NCBI RefSeq assembly: GCF_001949145.1
Contig: NW_019091654.1
Span: 389,200-453,199, forward strand
Direction: 5' to 3'
Source: Acanthaster planci
Taxonomy: Eukaryota; Echinodermata; Asteroidea; Valvatida; Acanthasteridae
DNA: 64,000 nucleotides
The position numbers and the translations under genes were made by a program. This document shows, one piece after another, positions 25,601 to 36,400 of this stretch. The notes under the pieces were generated by a model. The model saw only the letters and a list, made by a program, of their open reading frames with translations. It had not been told where the DNA came from and made no database searches. The stretch's first letter is position 1, and each line of letters opens with the position of its first letter.

Positions 25601-28600
25601 CAGGCCCCTCGTCGTGTTGGATGTACCTTGAAGTGTCAGCCTCTGTGCACAATTACTAGTCCTTGATGGTTTATCTGAACAGCTGGTGGCTTAATGCTTC
25701 GGCCAAGATTAATATGCAGATGTTCCGTTCTGTGGTTAGATAGTTTTGCATAATTGCAAATGGTCCTGCTGACGCTAAGTGTGGGCATCTGTTGTTAAAA
25801 AAAACAAACATCTTGGCATTGCCAACAGGAGTGATGGCACGCACGAGGAGACGGACCATGTGGTAGGCATCATGGGCATTGATTTTACCATCCGCTACTT
25901 CTACAAAGTCCTCCTGGAAATCATGCCCATCTGCAAGGAGGAGAACGTTCGCTGTTTTGTCATGGATGACAGGGGATATCTCATAGCCCACCCGAGGCTG
26001 GTGGAACCGGCTAGCAGGGGACCAGTCGAGCAACAGCACATAACTCACCAAGTAAGCATTTTGTCTCAATCAAATCTCACTCAGTGTCACTTATTGGTGT
26101 CGGACGGTGGTGCAAAGTCTGAATCAGGGTCTTTATTTGCTCTGAATTGTTTACTTCATATTATTCAGAAGATTGCTTTCGTTTTGGTACTGCCATAGGT
26201 AATCAGTTGGTCTGTTTTCGGTGGAAATAGAGTAAAATCAGATGAGAAGCATTCCAGAAAATAAAAAAACCAACTGAACAAAAAAGGATGTCCCCATATT
26301 ACCCCTTGCACAAACCTGTATGTGACGTATGCCAATTCTTGATATAACATGGCTGACTAAGAATACAGGTACTTTCTTGTAAGCACATCTGCCAGAGCAC
26401 GGCGCTCAGTGATATCCTTGCCATGGTTCTCCTATCCCTCAAGGAAATCTTGGTGTCCAATGACATCCTGTACCACTCCCATTTGGTGAAGAAACTGCGT
26501 TGTAACAACTACGAGGATCGCACCATCCAACGCTACTACTCCTTCAACACCAGCCTGGTCGGTGTCCTGTCCAACCTGTACCACGGCGAGTACTGCAGCA
26601 AGTACCGCATTGTGCCGGTGCCGGGCACCAACGCCTTTGTGGGCGTGGTCAACGATACCTGCAGCGAGGTGACCACGTTCTGTCCTTGCAGCATGGTGAG
26701 TGGTCAGTTGGTGGAAGTCTGTGTGTTGCTTTTGAGCAAGACGTATTCTGTATAGAGAAGCTCATGTTCCGTTTTTAAAATTTTTTGGTCACATTAGTAT
26801 GACCGTCTATGCCTGAATTGCAACCGGATGGAGCAAACGGAATGCGAATGCCCCTGTGAATGTGAGCTAGAGTTGGACCACTGCCATGGCACACTGCAAC
26901 AAGGGGAGGATAGGTAGGTACTCTGAGAAAGGAGGAGGATGTGATTGCAGTATAGGCATATAAATGGATTGGAAGGGGGTTGGGTGCTAGACCACCACGA
27001 GGGGAAGATTGGTTGGTGCATTTATTGTGGGATATAAAGGGGGTATGATGGCAATGTAGGCATGTGAATGGATCAGAAGGGGGTTGGGTGCTAGACCACC
27101 ACGAGGGGAAGATAGGTTGGTGCATTTATTGTGGGATATAAAGGGGGTATGATGGCAATGTAGGCATGTGAATGGATCAGAAGGGGGGCTGGGTGCTAGA
27201 CCACTACAAAAAGGGAAAGATAGATGGGTGCCTAGAAGGGGTATGATTGCCACGTAGACAGCAATGAAAACTTGCTTGCATGAATAGGAATTCATAAATG
27301 AAAGACAGGAGTGGCATACTCTTGTCAACCATTAAATGAATATGTATTAGGATTAATTACCATATTCATAACAGGAATCCCAGTTGCTCTGATAAGGAGG
27401 AGAATGCTAGCCTTCCTGTGACAGACGACAGCATCACCAAGGATCTACCACAGTGCTTGAAGTACAACTGCAAGAAAAGGAAGACATTCAAGTATGGATT
27501 GCTGTCATTTAAAAAAAAGGGAAATTTCACCGTCGGTGATCAGAACTTCCTTGATGTTGTGATAATACAGGGCTTTCCGGAGATCTCAAAACACTTTACA
27601 AGTGCTGTTTAGTTCAGGAAGACAGACCATTTAGCGTCCAGTATCAATGCAGATGCTTCTTACGGGGACCCGTATATTCATGCTCACCGAGAGGGGCAAT
27701 TGGGAGTAACGCGACTTGCTCAAGGTTGGGAAGATGTGACTAGCTGCCGGATTCAAAACCCAGATCCTATGATCCCTACCACCACTTGCCAGCTCTTGCT
27801 GGAAATCTTCTTGACACCTGCAATTTCAACTGGCGCACGGGAAACCACAACCGTCCTCTCTTTCAAGTGCTCACAAATTAGACAGTTAATAATCTTCCTT
27901 AGAAAAGGAATCAGGGTCAGTAACTTGCTGAAAAATGCGGAGGTGTTAAAAAGTTCTCTTTGAATTTGTATCTGTAATTATTTTCTCTGTGCCTTGTTTT
28001 AGGGATTGTTTTGGTGTGGTCGACTGCGAGTGGTGTGTGGCTGCTTCCACCTCTCAGAATAAACTCAGGAAGCTGGCCGCGCCTTACTGTGCCACTCAGC
28101 GAGAGTGCTTCGGGGGAATAGTCGGGGCCAAGTCGCCGTACGACGATGAGATAGGTCAGTCAAATTAGACTGTCTGATGTATTCAAATTGCACAAACCTG
28201 GATGAAAAGTAGGCAATCTTGTCTGACATAAATATTTTTAACCGTGTCCAAATTGTCTTTGTTAGGAGAGGCAGGTGGGCACGTGTTACTTTCCCTGCCC
28301 TCCGTATCTGTGATCCAGGTTCGATTCCAATCTGGGCCAGTGAACTTGTGTCTGTGGGTTTTCCATGGAATCTCTAATAGGTTGTGCATGGCATAACAAA
28401 AAGCACTGACCTGAAAGATGGCTGCTATGCAAAACCAGAAGTTTTTTTCTGCCACCTTCGAAGCTGAATAATTCTTTGTTTTAGGGCTTAGTACTTAGTG
28501 CATTTTTGGAAACTTGTTGGATCCATTTCCACAAACACTTAATTAATTTTGGCACTTTGTGTGAGGTTCGATTGTATATATGAGATGTCATGCATTTAAG

Positions 28601-30226
28601 GTTCTTGCTCAATAACTGAATGCTTTGAGTTTATGGTCATTTGTTTGCTTTGCCACCAGCCATCGACAGCCAAACCACTCCCTTCGAGGCCCACAAAGGT
28701 GCCCAGGTGGGTCCCGTAGCTGGAGCCTTCATGGGGGTCATCATGGCTCTGGCCCTGGTCATCTACGCCTACCGCCACCACGTCCACAACAATGCTCAGC
28801 GCCGGCGGGAGCTAGCCCAGAACGGCTCAGACGCGTCCGTCCGGATGTCCCAGGGGGAGGGGGAAGGGGAAGGGGAAGAGGAGGCGGGTAACGACAACCA
28901 ACCCCCTGCGCCAGGAGCGTGTAAGTTTGGCTGACTGATTTATCTCCCTTTGAAAGTCTAGAAACTAGCTCCGCAGGTGATTGCCACGTGCAGTGTTAAA
29001 GGACGTTCGCTGCCTAATGCACTCGTAGGCACTGACCACATAAGGTCACTTTAGTCAACCTCAACTCCGTGGGCGGAGTTCCTTTGAAGATCGCAAAGGT
29101 AATGGTGCTGGGAACGAACATGGCGCGACAAGATCGTACCCAACAGGGTTGCACTTTGATGCACTGCAGTTTCTGGATGGCGCTATTTGAAAATGTTAAT
29201 GAACGGCCAAGATATAGCATCTTCAAGCCACTCTGTTGTCTGACAGATGCACTCCCATTGCACCATCACCATGTTGGAATAGAAGTGAGGCAGCACTTGC
29301 AACTCACTGTCTAGGGTAACAACTTGCCAATCCAGCTTCTCTTTTAACCTGACTTTCCGAAAGAAATGAGTCATGGCTACGCTAATGACAGAAAAAGTTT
29401 TTTTAAGACCATCAAAAATATATGCATTGCATTAGTCACATTTTTATTATTAATTGATTGTTTATACTTTAGAACAAACCATTCAGGTTCCAAATCTCAG
29501 TTGTGGTGTACACTAAATTTTTTATCTCGAACGCACATCGTTGTAACTCATAAAAGTTATGTTGACTCTTTCTATTGATATTGGAGTATTTGTGTTCTTG
29601 CTCAAGTTACGACAGTCCAAGTCCAAAAACTGGAAACATACGGACAGTACCAAAAGCAGACAGTAAGAACCACATTGTGATATTGTCACCTGTTGCGATG
29701 AGGGAGATGCAGTGACATGTGTGGAACCCCCCATGATTTAAACACAAGTTGCAGTCATGTGAAGCCAAGGAATTTCAGTTCGGTTTTTAATATTGAACTT
29801 TCAGTTGGACATGCCAACATCCTCTTGGCTGCCTTGAACCAGCCCAGTCCCTACCACCAGCGAGCTCGCTATGGCATCCGCGTCTGGCGCCACCGTCCGG
29901 GGGGTACGCCCAGCGAGAGTGACCACGGCTACAGCACCATGACCCCCCATGAAGACTCGGAGTACCAGTACGTGGAGCCTGAGCCTATCCTAGTCCACGT
30001 GGAGCCAGACCGACACGACATTGATCCGCCCCCGGGAACCCTGCGGGTCAAGCGGCCCAGGTCCTCAGCCCCGACGGCCACCTTATTAGACCTGTCGCAG
30101 GGGGAGGGCACCCCTCAAGGAGCTGGCAATCTACCCCCGAGGCTGGATCCCCCTCCGCAGACGGTCATCCCAACCCGGAGGTCCCTAGTCAAAGCCCAGG
30201 TACACGCCATGGACACGGTGTGCTAG
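7696..30226 (+). CDS. CACHD1: VWFA and Cache domain-containing protein 1
   Basis: Twenty-seven coding exons: 7696-8067, 15258-15320, 16442-16590, 16944-17050, 17637-17787, 18198-18342, 18992-19127, 19779-19868, 20489-20623, 20999-21105, 21304-21436, 21651-21800, 22031-22154, 22496-22568, 23044-23122, 23328-23417, 24020-24162, 24673-24770, 25016-25099, 25278-25388, 25829-26051, 26444-26695, 26798-26913, 27375-27491, 28003-28154, 28660-28920, 29805-30226. CDS 4083 nt, 1360 aa, frame intact (human about 1274). A type I membrane protein related to calcium-channel alpha2delta; vertebrate CACHD1 modulates CaV3 channels and takes part in Wnt receptor complexes. Visible: signal peptide 1-28; VWFA from about 290 with a degenerate MIDAS (DRGFS); two Cache signatures (DRKGLTIMHPS near 577, DDRGYLIAHPR near 893) and RPWYKRAIAHPG near 807; Cys-rich segment 1006-1043; transmembrane helix about 1151-1174; 185-aa tail with SDHGYSTM, conserved in vertebrates. 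An acidic Gly-Glu run follows the membrane segment. Confidence 0.95.
9089..9133 (+). other. CACHD1: Candidate 45-nt cassette exon in CACHD1 intron 1
   Basis: A CATTACAG acceptor and a GTAAGG donor bound 15 open codons (AFQLMLEISPSSKRD). Flanking exons 1 and 2 meet in phase 0, and this block is phase 0 on both sides, so including it would keep the frame. Vertebrate CACHD1 has nothing here: exon 1 joins directly to the 21-codon exon 2 block. It could be an alternative exon or chance. Confidence 0.25.
11880..12258 (+). mobile_element. tRNA-derived SINE with (ATT)n tail
   Basis: The tRNA-like head contains a B box GGTTCGATTCC at 11943-11953, preceded by an A-box-like stretch (GTTGGCAAGGTAG) at the normal spacing. 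A tRNA-unrelated body follows, and the element ends in AATAAATTATTATTATTATT. Related but more degraded copies lie in other CACHD1 introns. It is not a functional tRNA gene: the head does not fold as a clean cloverleaf and runs straight into the body. Confidence 0.8.
14235..14460. repeat. ACATGTAC-rich simple repeat
   Basis: Repeated GTACATGTACATGTA strings with interruptions, for example around 14240-14295. The same palindromic motif occurs at many other places in the window and makes spurious Met-Tyr-rich and Val-His-rich open frames on both strands. Confidence 0.7.
17331..17409 (+). repeat. Two-copy tandem duplication (44-bp period)
   Basis: CATGGGTCACGTGGGAACAG and the following CTGTATGAAG recur after 44 bp with one or two changes. 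It lies in CACHD1 intron 4. Confidence 0.8.
17880..17945 (-). mobile_element. tRNA-SINE head fragment, inverted
   Basis: GGTGGGATTCGAACAGACGAC is the complement of a tRNA B box (GTTCGAATCC), followed by a tRNA-like arm. It is short and degraded and lies in CACHD1 intron 5. Confidence 0.45.
20870..20950 (-). mobile_element. tRNA-SINE head fragment, inverted
   Basis: GGTTGGGATTCGAACCCAGG is the complement of a near-perfect B box (GGGTTCGAATCCC) in tRNA-like context. It lies in CACHD1 intron 9, just before exon 10. Only the head region is recognisable. Confidence 0.5.
26876..27240 (+). repeat. 104-105-bp minisatellite spanning a CACHD1 splice donor
   Basis: TGGGTGCTAGACCAC starts at 26981, 27085 and 27190, giving periods of 104 and 105 bp; the first two full units are almost identical. 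A diverged first unit runs back into CACHD1 exon 23: exon end plus donor reads AGGGGAGGATAGGTAGGTA, and the intronic units carry AGGGGAAGATAGGTTGGTG at the same place. The array seems to have begun by duplicating the exon end with its donor. Confidence 0.8.
27560..27800 (-). mobile_element. MIR/CORE-like tRNA-SINE, inverted
   Basis: On the minus strand a B-box-like GGGTTTTGAATCC is followed by an ACCTTGAGCAAGT-type body and, further on, CACTTGTAAAGTGTTTTGAGATCTCCGG. That resembles the AAAGCGCTTTGAGA tail common to many metazoan SINEs. The order (head, core, tail) is right, but the copy is diverged. It lies in CACHD1 intron 24. Confidence 0.5.
28262..28385 (+). mobile_element. SINE fragment, same family as 11880-12258
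   Basis: B box GGTTCGATTCC at 28318-28328, with upstream TTTCCCTGCCCTCCGTATCTGTG and downstream GTGGGTTTTCC matching the full SINE at the same distances. The 3' body and tail are missing. It lies in CACHD1 intron 25. Confidence 0.6.
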
Positions 30227-30765
30227 TCAGAGTCTTGTAGCCTCCTACTCGGCGGCTGCGTGTATTCATAAAATAACCACCATGCAACTCACCGGTCATC
30301 TTGTATTCACCTGGTCCCACAGAACGACCCACAACTCAAATGGCCCAAAGCGACAGCATGTGCGGCGTATCAATTATGAAGAAGTTGTACCAATCAGGCT
30401 TATTGACAAGTGGTTGTCAGATACCATAATAAACTCACCGATAGCCACCAGTGCTTCAAACGTTCGTAGATCTGTTCTGGCTTGTACACCATACCAATCC
30501 AAGCATTTTTGACCAGGCAAGAGTCTGTCCAAAACCTCTGGCCTACACCTGCCCTTGAGTCATGCTGTCCATTTCAAATTTTTGTTCTGCCAAAGATTTA
30601 TTAATGAATGAATGTAATGACCTTTGACCCGCATTGGACCATTGCCAAAGATTCATTAATACTAGAAAAATGCAAAATTGGAGGGAACCTTAATTTTTTT
30701 TAAATTGCATTGATACTGTGTATCTTAAGGGCTTATTTATTGCCAAAAATATGGACCTTTTTGAG

Positions 30766-30771
30766 AATAAA
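30766..30771 (+). other. Candidate polyadenylation signal AATAAA for CACHD1
   Basis: Canonical hexamer 540 bp after the CACHD1 stop codon. A second one lies at 33584-33589. Choice between them needs transcript data. Confidence 0.35.
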
Positions 30772-31299
30772 CCTAGAACCTTTTCCATAGCTGCCATAAA
30801 ATATAACGGGTGAATTAATCATGCATATTCATATACGTGTATATGTTTATTCATAGTTTTAAAAACCAAAGCATATCCATAGCAATGGCCTGTCAGCCAT
30901 TCTGTCAATCAGCATTTCATATCATAACAAGGCATCAAAATTCAACAGATTTCTAAAAAGTTTTTGTTTGTGTTTTAGACATTTTATCTCAGAACTTGCT
31001 CATCAGTTCTTACATTGGACATTATTATTAAAAGATGTTTTAAGTTTCTGTTGTAAATTATGTACATATAAACTGTAGAGATTTATAATTAGCTCAAAAA
31101 TTAATCATTCTTAGCATCATGTGATCTGATGAGGAAAAAAATACCATCGAAAGCGTTTGTGTGAACATTGGTGTATATATATTTGTATTCAGGATGTGAT
31201 TACAAACAAAATAAGTGATTGAAGGCACGATCTCAGGTAAAAGAAAGTGAACCTAAATTTAAATGTAGAAATTACTTGGAGAGTTTGGTCTCTGTTCTT

Positions 31300-33499
31300 C
31301 TAGGCTGCTGTTAGGCTGGAGTTTTGTTCTAGCGATGGAGCCGACCAAATCTGGTCAGTGCTTACTCCAACAACACTTTGTAATTGCCACACGTTACCGG
31401 GGTTGTCTTTTGCTTCACATCTTGATCGATTTCCTCCTTTCCATATCCTGTTTTTAAGGTCTGCATATTCAATTACCACAGCATCTGCAGGTTCACAGGG
31501 ATACAGGTGTTGAATCAACACCTGTATGACTACATCACTTGAAGTGGACCGTTGCAGGCTTTGCCAGACCAGTGACCATAATTTGGCATCAAAAACAACA
31601 GAAGGTGTCAGAAAGAAAGTGTTGTATGGCCTATTGACAAATGCTGAGGCGATTGGTCTCGTCTCGATTGAAAGATGGAATTGTCTTCTGTAAACTCACC
31701 TGTGGAAATTTGCTTCTTGCAGTCGAATGAGCACATGAAAAATTTCTAAGTGAAGGTAAAATAGGACATGCTAAGGAAAGGTTTCCTTATTTTTGTACAT
31801 GTTTTCAGGTGTATTGGCTAGGGCTACGACTCTGTCCTATTACACCACTGTTATCCATAGCCTAAACCACTGACACAAATTTACCAGGTATTTGAATATT
31901 TCTAACTGTCCTGATACAACGATATCCATGCATCAACCCACTGAATAAGTCAAGTTCTGCATCCAGACCAATAGCATATTGTTCAAATATTAAATCAGTA
32001 TTTTATAATACAAACTTGACAACATTTTATGGAACGATTTTTGTAATAGGAAGACCGAGTACTTGAGTGGTGTTATTGTGCCAAAATGATGTGTGATTAA
32101 ATGATGATTATACTCAAATCACTGCCAAATGCTAGTTGATTTTTAGATAGTCCTACCAGCACGAGAGCTGTTGGCTCACTAAAATTCAGATTTTTTAAAG
32201 AAAAATGTAAATATGTAAATACACGTATTAAAAATGCTTCCCTTTTTAGTGCATAAATAATTGCAGCCATAGCAGCCTTTTGACTGTAGGATTGTCACTA
32301 ATCACGCCATGTTATGCAGAATAATTTAGACTTCAGACAAATTTTCCATGCTGTGACCATCTTGTGTACAGATGAGATTTTCTCTGTCAGAATTTGTCAT
32401 CAGATGTTCTCTGAAGTTCTCGGTGTAGTGCCAAGATGCTAGCCTGTATATTGACTAAAAAAAATGCTATGGTCCCTATTGTTGTCTCAGACCACTTGTC
32501 CCATCGCTTAAAAAAATGCGGCCAGTTATGCAGGTTGTTCAATGTGCAGGAATTTAAAATTGCACACATGAATGGCACAGTGGCTGCATCCGAATCTGTT
32601 GTCTAGGGCTACGTCTAGATCTTCGCTCCATTGGAAATGTGTGGAAACGCGTAGACAACAGACCTAGCCGTAGCTCTGGAAGCCCATTTCGGACACGGCC
32701 TTATAATGGTAATAGCATACCAGCATTTGTTCTTTCACCATTTAAACTCTGTAATAAAATACGACTGGGAACTGGCCTGCCAGTGCCCAACTTGTTAGGC
32801 TTCACTGCTTTCTCTTTACTTAGTACACAACCATTAATGGATGCCTTAGTGCTTGCATCATTTGTTTCCCTGGGAATTATGAATGTGAAGTCAGGGGACC
32901 TGACCAAGATGGTCGCAGTATGGAATAACTGAAAGCGGAAATACTCTTGGACCATCTGTTTTTATATATGAATAATTTTCCACAGTACCATTTTTGTATC
33001 AAGTATTTATTATGATGGGGTATCCAAGCAGTGTGTATTACATCATGCCAAAGACGCTGGGTGTTTTCGTATGAATCAGTACGTACCATTTTGTATGTTA
33101 TTGTCATGCTGCAGTAGAATATTGTGCCTATTTAGGTAGCTATGAACTGTATGGTCAGTAACTTGTAAACATCTCTCGGATAAAAGTGGAGATGGAAAGA
33201 ACGATGCTGTCACAGGTGCTTTGTTAGAGGTAGAGCCCCCCCCAACTACTTACTGTTGCCCAAGTTCTCTCGGTCCGAAATTTCGAAATGCTCTTGAAAG
33301 AAGCTAGACCGGGAGAAGGTTTGTGGGTGCACCATTTAGAGTCGATCTCCTCCACGAGTGGTGGTTCTGAATACCAGTGAGCGAGACTTGGCGTTTTGAC
33401 CAGGGTGTTCCGGTCATAGTCGGGAGAGATGCTGGACTGGAGTGAAGCACTGGCATACATTTTCCTCAGATGCGTGCGTTGTTTCCAGCCCCTAATCAT
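31300..33499 (-). CDS. Unidentified two-exon gene candidate
   Basis: I do not recognise this family. Two minus-strand exons, 33499-33254 and 31521-31300, join in phase 0 through a GTAAGT donor and a CATACAG acceptor to give 155 codons and a TAG stop. Exon 1 reads MIRGWKQRTHLRKMYASASL at its start and ends with SKFRTERTWAT; exon 2 begins VLIQHLYPCEPADAVVIEYA and ends SLEQNSSLTAA. The protein is soluble-looking, Trp-rich (six Trp), with no signal peptide or membrane segment. Codon use looks balanced rather than AT-driven, unlike neighbouring chance frames. The ATG may be internal: further 5' exons could lie upstream of 33499, and GATTAG just after the ATG could serve as an acceptor. It lies within the possible CACHD1 3' UTR, on the opposite strand. 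A pair of chance open frames is the main alternative. Confidence 0.35.
31501..31527. repeat. 27-bp perfect dyad (13-bp arms, 1-bp centre)
   Basis: ATACAGGTGTTGA, one A, then TCAACACCTGTAT. All 13 positions pair. The dyad covers the proposed splice acceptor of the unidentified minus-strand gene (CAG at 31524-31522). With a one-base centre it cannot form a simple RNA hairpin without opening the middle, so a dimeric protein site or chance is as likely. Confidence 0.7.
32581..32702. mobile_element. Possible MITE with diverged inverted repeats
   Basis: The left part GGCTGCATCCGAATCTGTTG and the complement of the right end GGCCGTGTCCGAAATGGGC match over most positions. Inside them, TGTTGTCTAGGGCTACGTCT on one side and AGAGCTACGGCTAGGTCTG on the complement also correspond. 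The arms are interrupted and no target duplication is clear. Confidence 0.35.
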
Positions 33500-36400
33500 T
33501 TAGACTTGGCCGCGTTCAGGGTGAATCATGCGAGGTCAAGGTTGAAATTGGCTAATTGCTTTGTGTACATGTATGTGTCCAAAAATAAAGCCTCCGCCGT
33601 GAAAAGTTGATTCTGATGCAGTATGATGTTAGGACAATGTCATTTGGGATTACTGCACCTTGTAGGATTTTGGGAGATTTGTGAGGACTACAAGAAAAAA
33701 GCCATTATCGCCCTCACAGATAGCCAGTGTTTCCCTTCCAGCTGACATCTTCAGCTTAAAAGCCACTTTGATCACCTCGCTTGTCTTCTCATAGGCTTCA
33801 GTGAGTAGTAATGACACACGAGGAAACAAGAAAAGGAAAGAAGCTGCGATTTCACTCCGGAAACGACATTCTCAAATAACACCACCTGCTGTGAAACTGA
33901 AGTGTGTGTATTCAAAGGAGAACCGTAGAGAATAGAAAGCTGTAACACGGCATGCTCTTTTTGTATTACCCTCCAAGAAATATGGAGAGAGTACGAAGTA
34001 TGAAGGAAACCAGCACCACTGACAATTTATTTGGGCCACAATCTGCTAAAACATTTGTCCACAGACACCGAGAGACTTTTCTTGGGTTTTTAATAATTAG
34101 AATGTCTCACATTAAAATATGTCCCCAAACTGTACCCTGACATTCTTTGCATGTGACATGCTGTCATTGTTTGAAAGGAAGTGTGACAGTATTGTTTTAT
34201 ACACCAAAAATGCACTCATGAATGAAAGTAGAAGTGTCTGTGTAGGTCCACAGCTTGAGTTTTGGATACTTTAGTTTCCTTGTTCTGGAGATGTCTCTTG
34301 TGTCATGATAAAACACAGATTCGAAGCTTCAGAGTGATCATCCGAGACTTTGGATCCCTCTTGCATTATCAAGCAATGCCGCTTTCAAAGGGAACATTTT
34401 GATGACACTAACTTATGATGCTGGGAATGATATAAATATGACTGATGACGGAAAAGGAACTTTTTAAAAATGTCAAAGGATGAATGGCCATGACCTACTG
34501 CAGGGGTGAGATTGACCAATGATAAAAATAGCTGAAAACAGCCGAAAAAAGGCGTAAAAAGGCTGAACTGTGAAAATCTCCTCTACTTTTGTACACGGCT
34601 AGTGAGGGGAAAAAAGCTGAAATCCAAAGCAAAGAAAGCTGAAATCAGCTAAAGAGAAATCTCACTCCTGCTACTGTAACCCTCTCCCTTTGCCTACACT
34701 GCCAGTTGACACAGCTCACTACCAGGTTTGCAAATTCATTAAAAATGCAAATATCTAATCTTTTTATTTCAAATCATAAAAACTGAATACAACTACTGCT
34801 TCTCTTCAACTTTGCAATGCTAACAATTACAAGCAATAAAATCCGTACTTGGGTGGAGGGTAAACTTTGAGCACATATTACTTATTGTACATTTAAAAAT
34901 GTCTTTGGACAATGGAAAAAACACTGGAATGAATATTCTTGTTTGGAATGCCAGAATGTTTCAAAATTGTAAATCCAAATGTTAAAGCTTGCAGAAAAAA
35001 AACCCACTTGGCTGACACTGACGGAATACCGAGTAACAGTTACAAACACTTTTTCGCCTTGATATGAATTATGAATGAAAATTTCAACACTGATTTTAAA
35101 ATCATTTGGAATTGTTGCTTGAATATGGAATTGTACTCGTAAATTTATCTGACACAATCCTGAACTAGGATGGAATTTAAACAAAAATTAACAGACTTAC
35201 TTTGGCTTTCAACTGCCTTTAAATAATAAACCATGCAAACCGTGTAACAAAGCTATACAAATAATATGATATCAACCTCAATGACCCACTCAGCTGTCCC
35301 CTAATCTGCAGGCACAAAATGTAGATTTTGCAGATGTAATAACCAGCTCTGATATAATGTTGCCTACTGCATGTAACCGTGCCAACTGGTTGTCATGGTA
35401 GCATCTTGCTAGTAATAAATAACAAAGCTGCTTCTAATACTGTCCATTTCAAATGTCCGGGCGACTAAGGGAAGTGCATGACTGTCGCCAAACAGTGCAC
35501 AGTTGTAGCCTATGAAATATTTATGTGCAATGCAGATGAGAAATAAACCAAATGGTGCATGCGTTACCAGTATGTTGGTATGAAAAGTAAGTCGTTGAAA
35601 GTACCTGTACAGCTATTTCAAGCTAATAAATGGGTGAAGATCTTGACAACGTTCAGAAACCATCTGTGACATTCTCTCGCTGTAACTGTGCCCTACAAGA
35701 TGATGGTCTTGTTACCAAAATAAATCCGATCTCCCCAGCTGAAATATGGCTGCACGCCCCTTGTAGACTTTCAAAGGTACATATTATTTTTCTCGGTCTG
35801 ACTGTGCAAAAACATGATTGACAATACCCATTATACAATCCTTAAAAAATTTAAACGGCAATCTTTTTTTAAGTGTTGTAGAAAAATAGACGTGGCATGA
35901 GTTATTTCAAAATTTTCTCACAATTTGGCGGCTTGAAATTTTGCCCACAAATTAAATACAAACATTAACTTTTGAATTGCAGAATGGGATTTTTTTGTAA
36001 CTGCACAAGGTTATATCATGAAACATACTGTAACAAATATGGAACAGAGGGAACAGTTTATCATTTCCTGATAGCAGCAAATCAGGCCAGGAATAATTGT
36101 CAACATCCATCCAAATGGTAACAAAGGAAGTGACTGCAACTGAAGCTCGGATAATTCAAGGAACTTTTCAAAATATACCTCAGACAATGGGTACCGTCTG
36201 AATCTGTTTTTGTTTGAAAATATGGAAGGAATGAACATTTGGTCATATAATGTGCATAGGTTTAACTTTGATATGGAGGGCAGACTGGCATGTTATTTGA
36301 CCACTAAGGAAATAAGAAAATAAATCCCAGTAGACCCTACCCAAGCATGACTACCCCGCAGTATATATGAAATGGAGAAAAAAATAGGAACGGCATAAAG

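Noticed and set aside
29014-29314. Open frames on both strands in the CACHD1 intron before the last exon
   Set aside because: No splice phase compatible with exons 26 and 27, which already join in frame to a tail conserved in vertebrates.
35630-35778. Plus-strand open block starting MGEDLDNVQKPS and ending before a GTACAT site
   Set aside because: No recognised domain, weak donor, no partner exon found, and the opposite strand is equally open.
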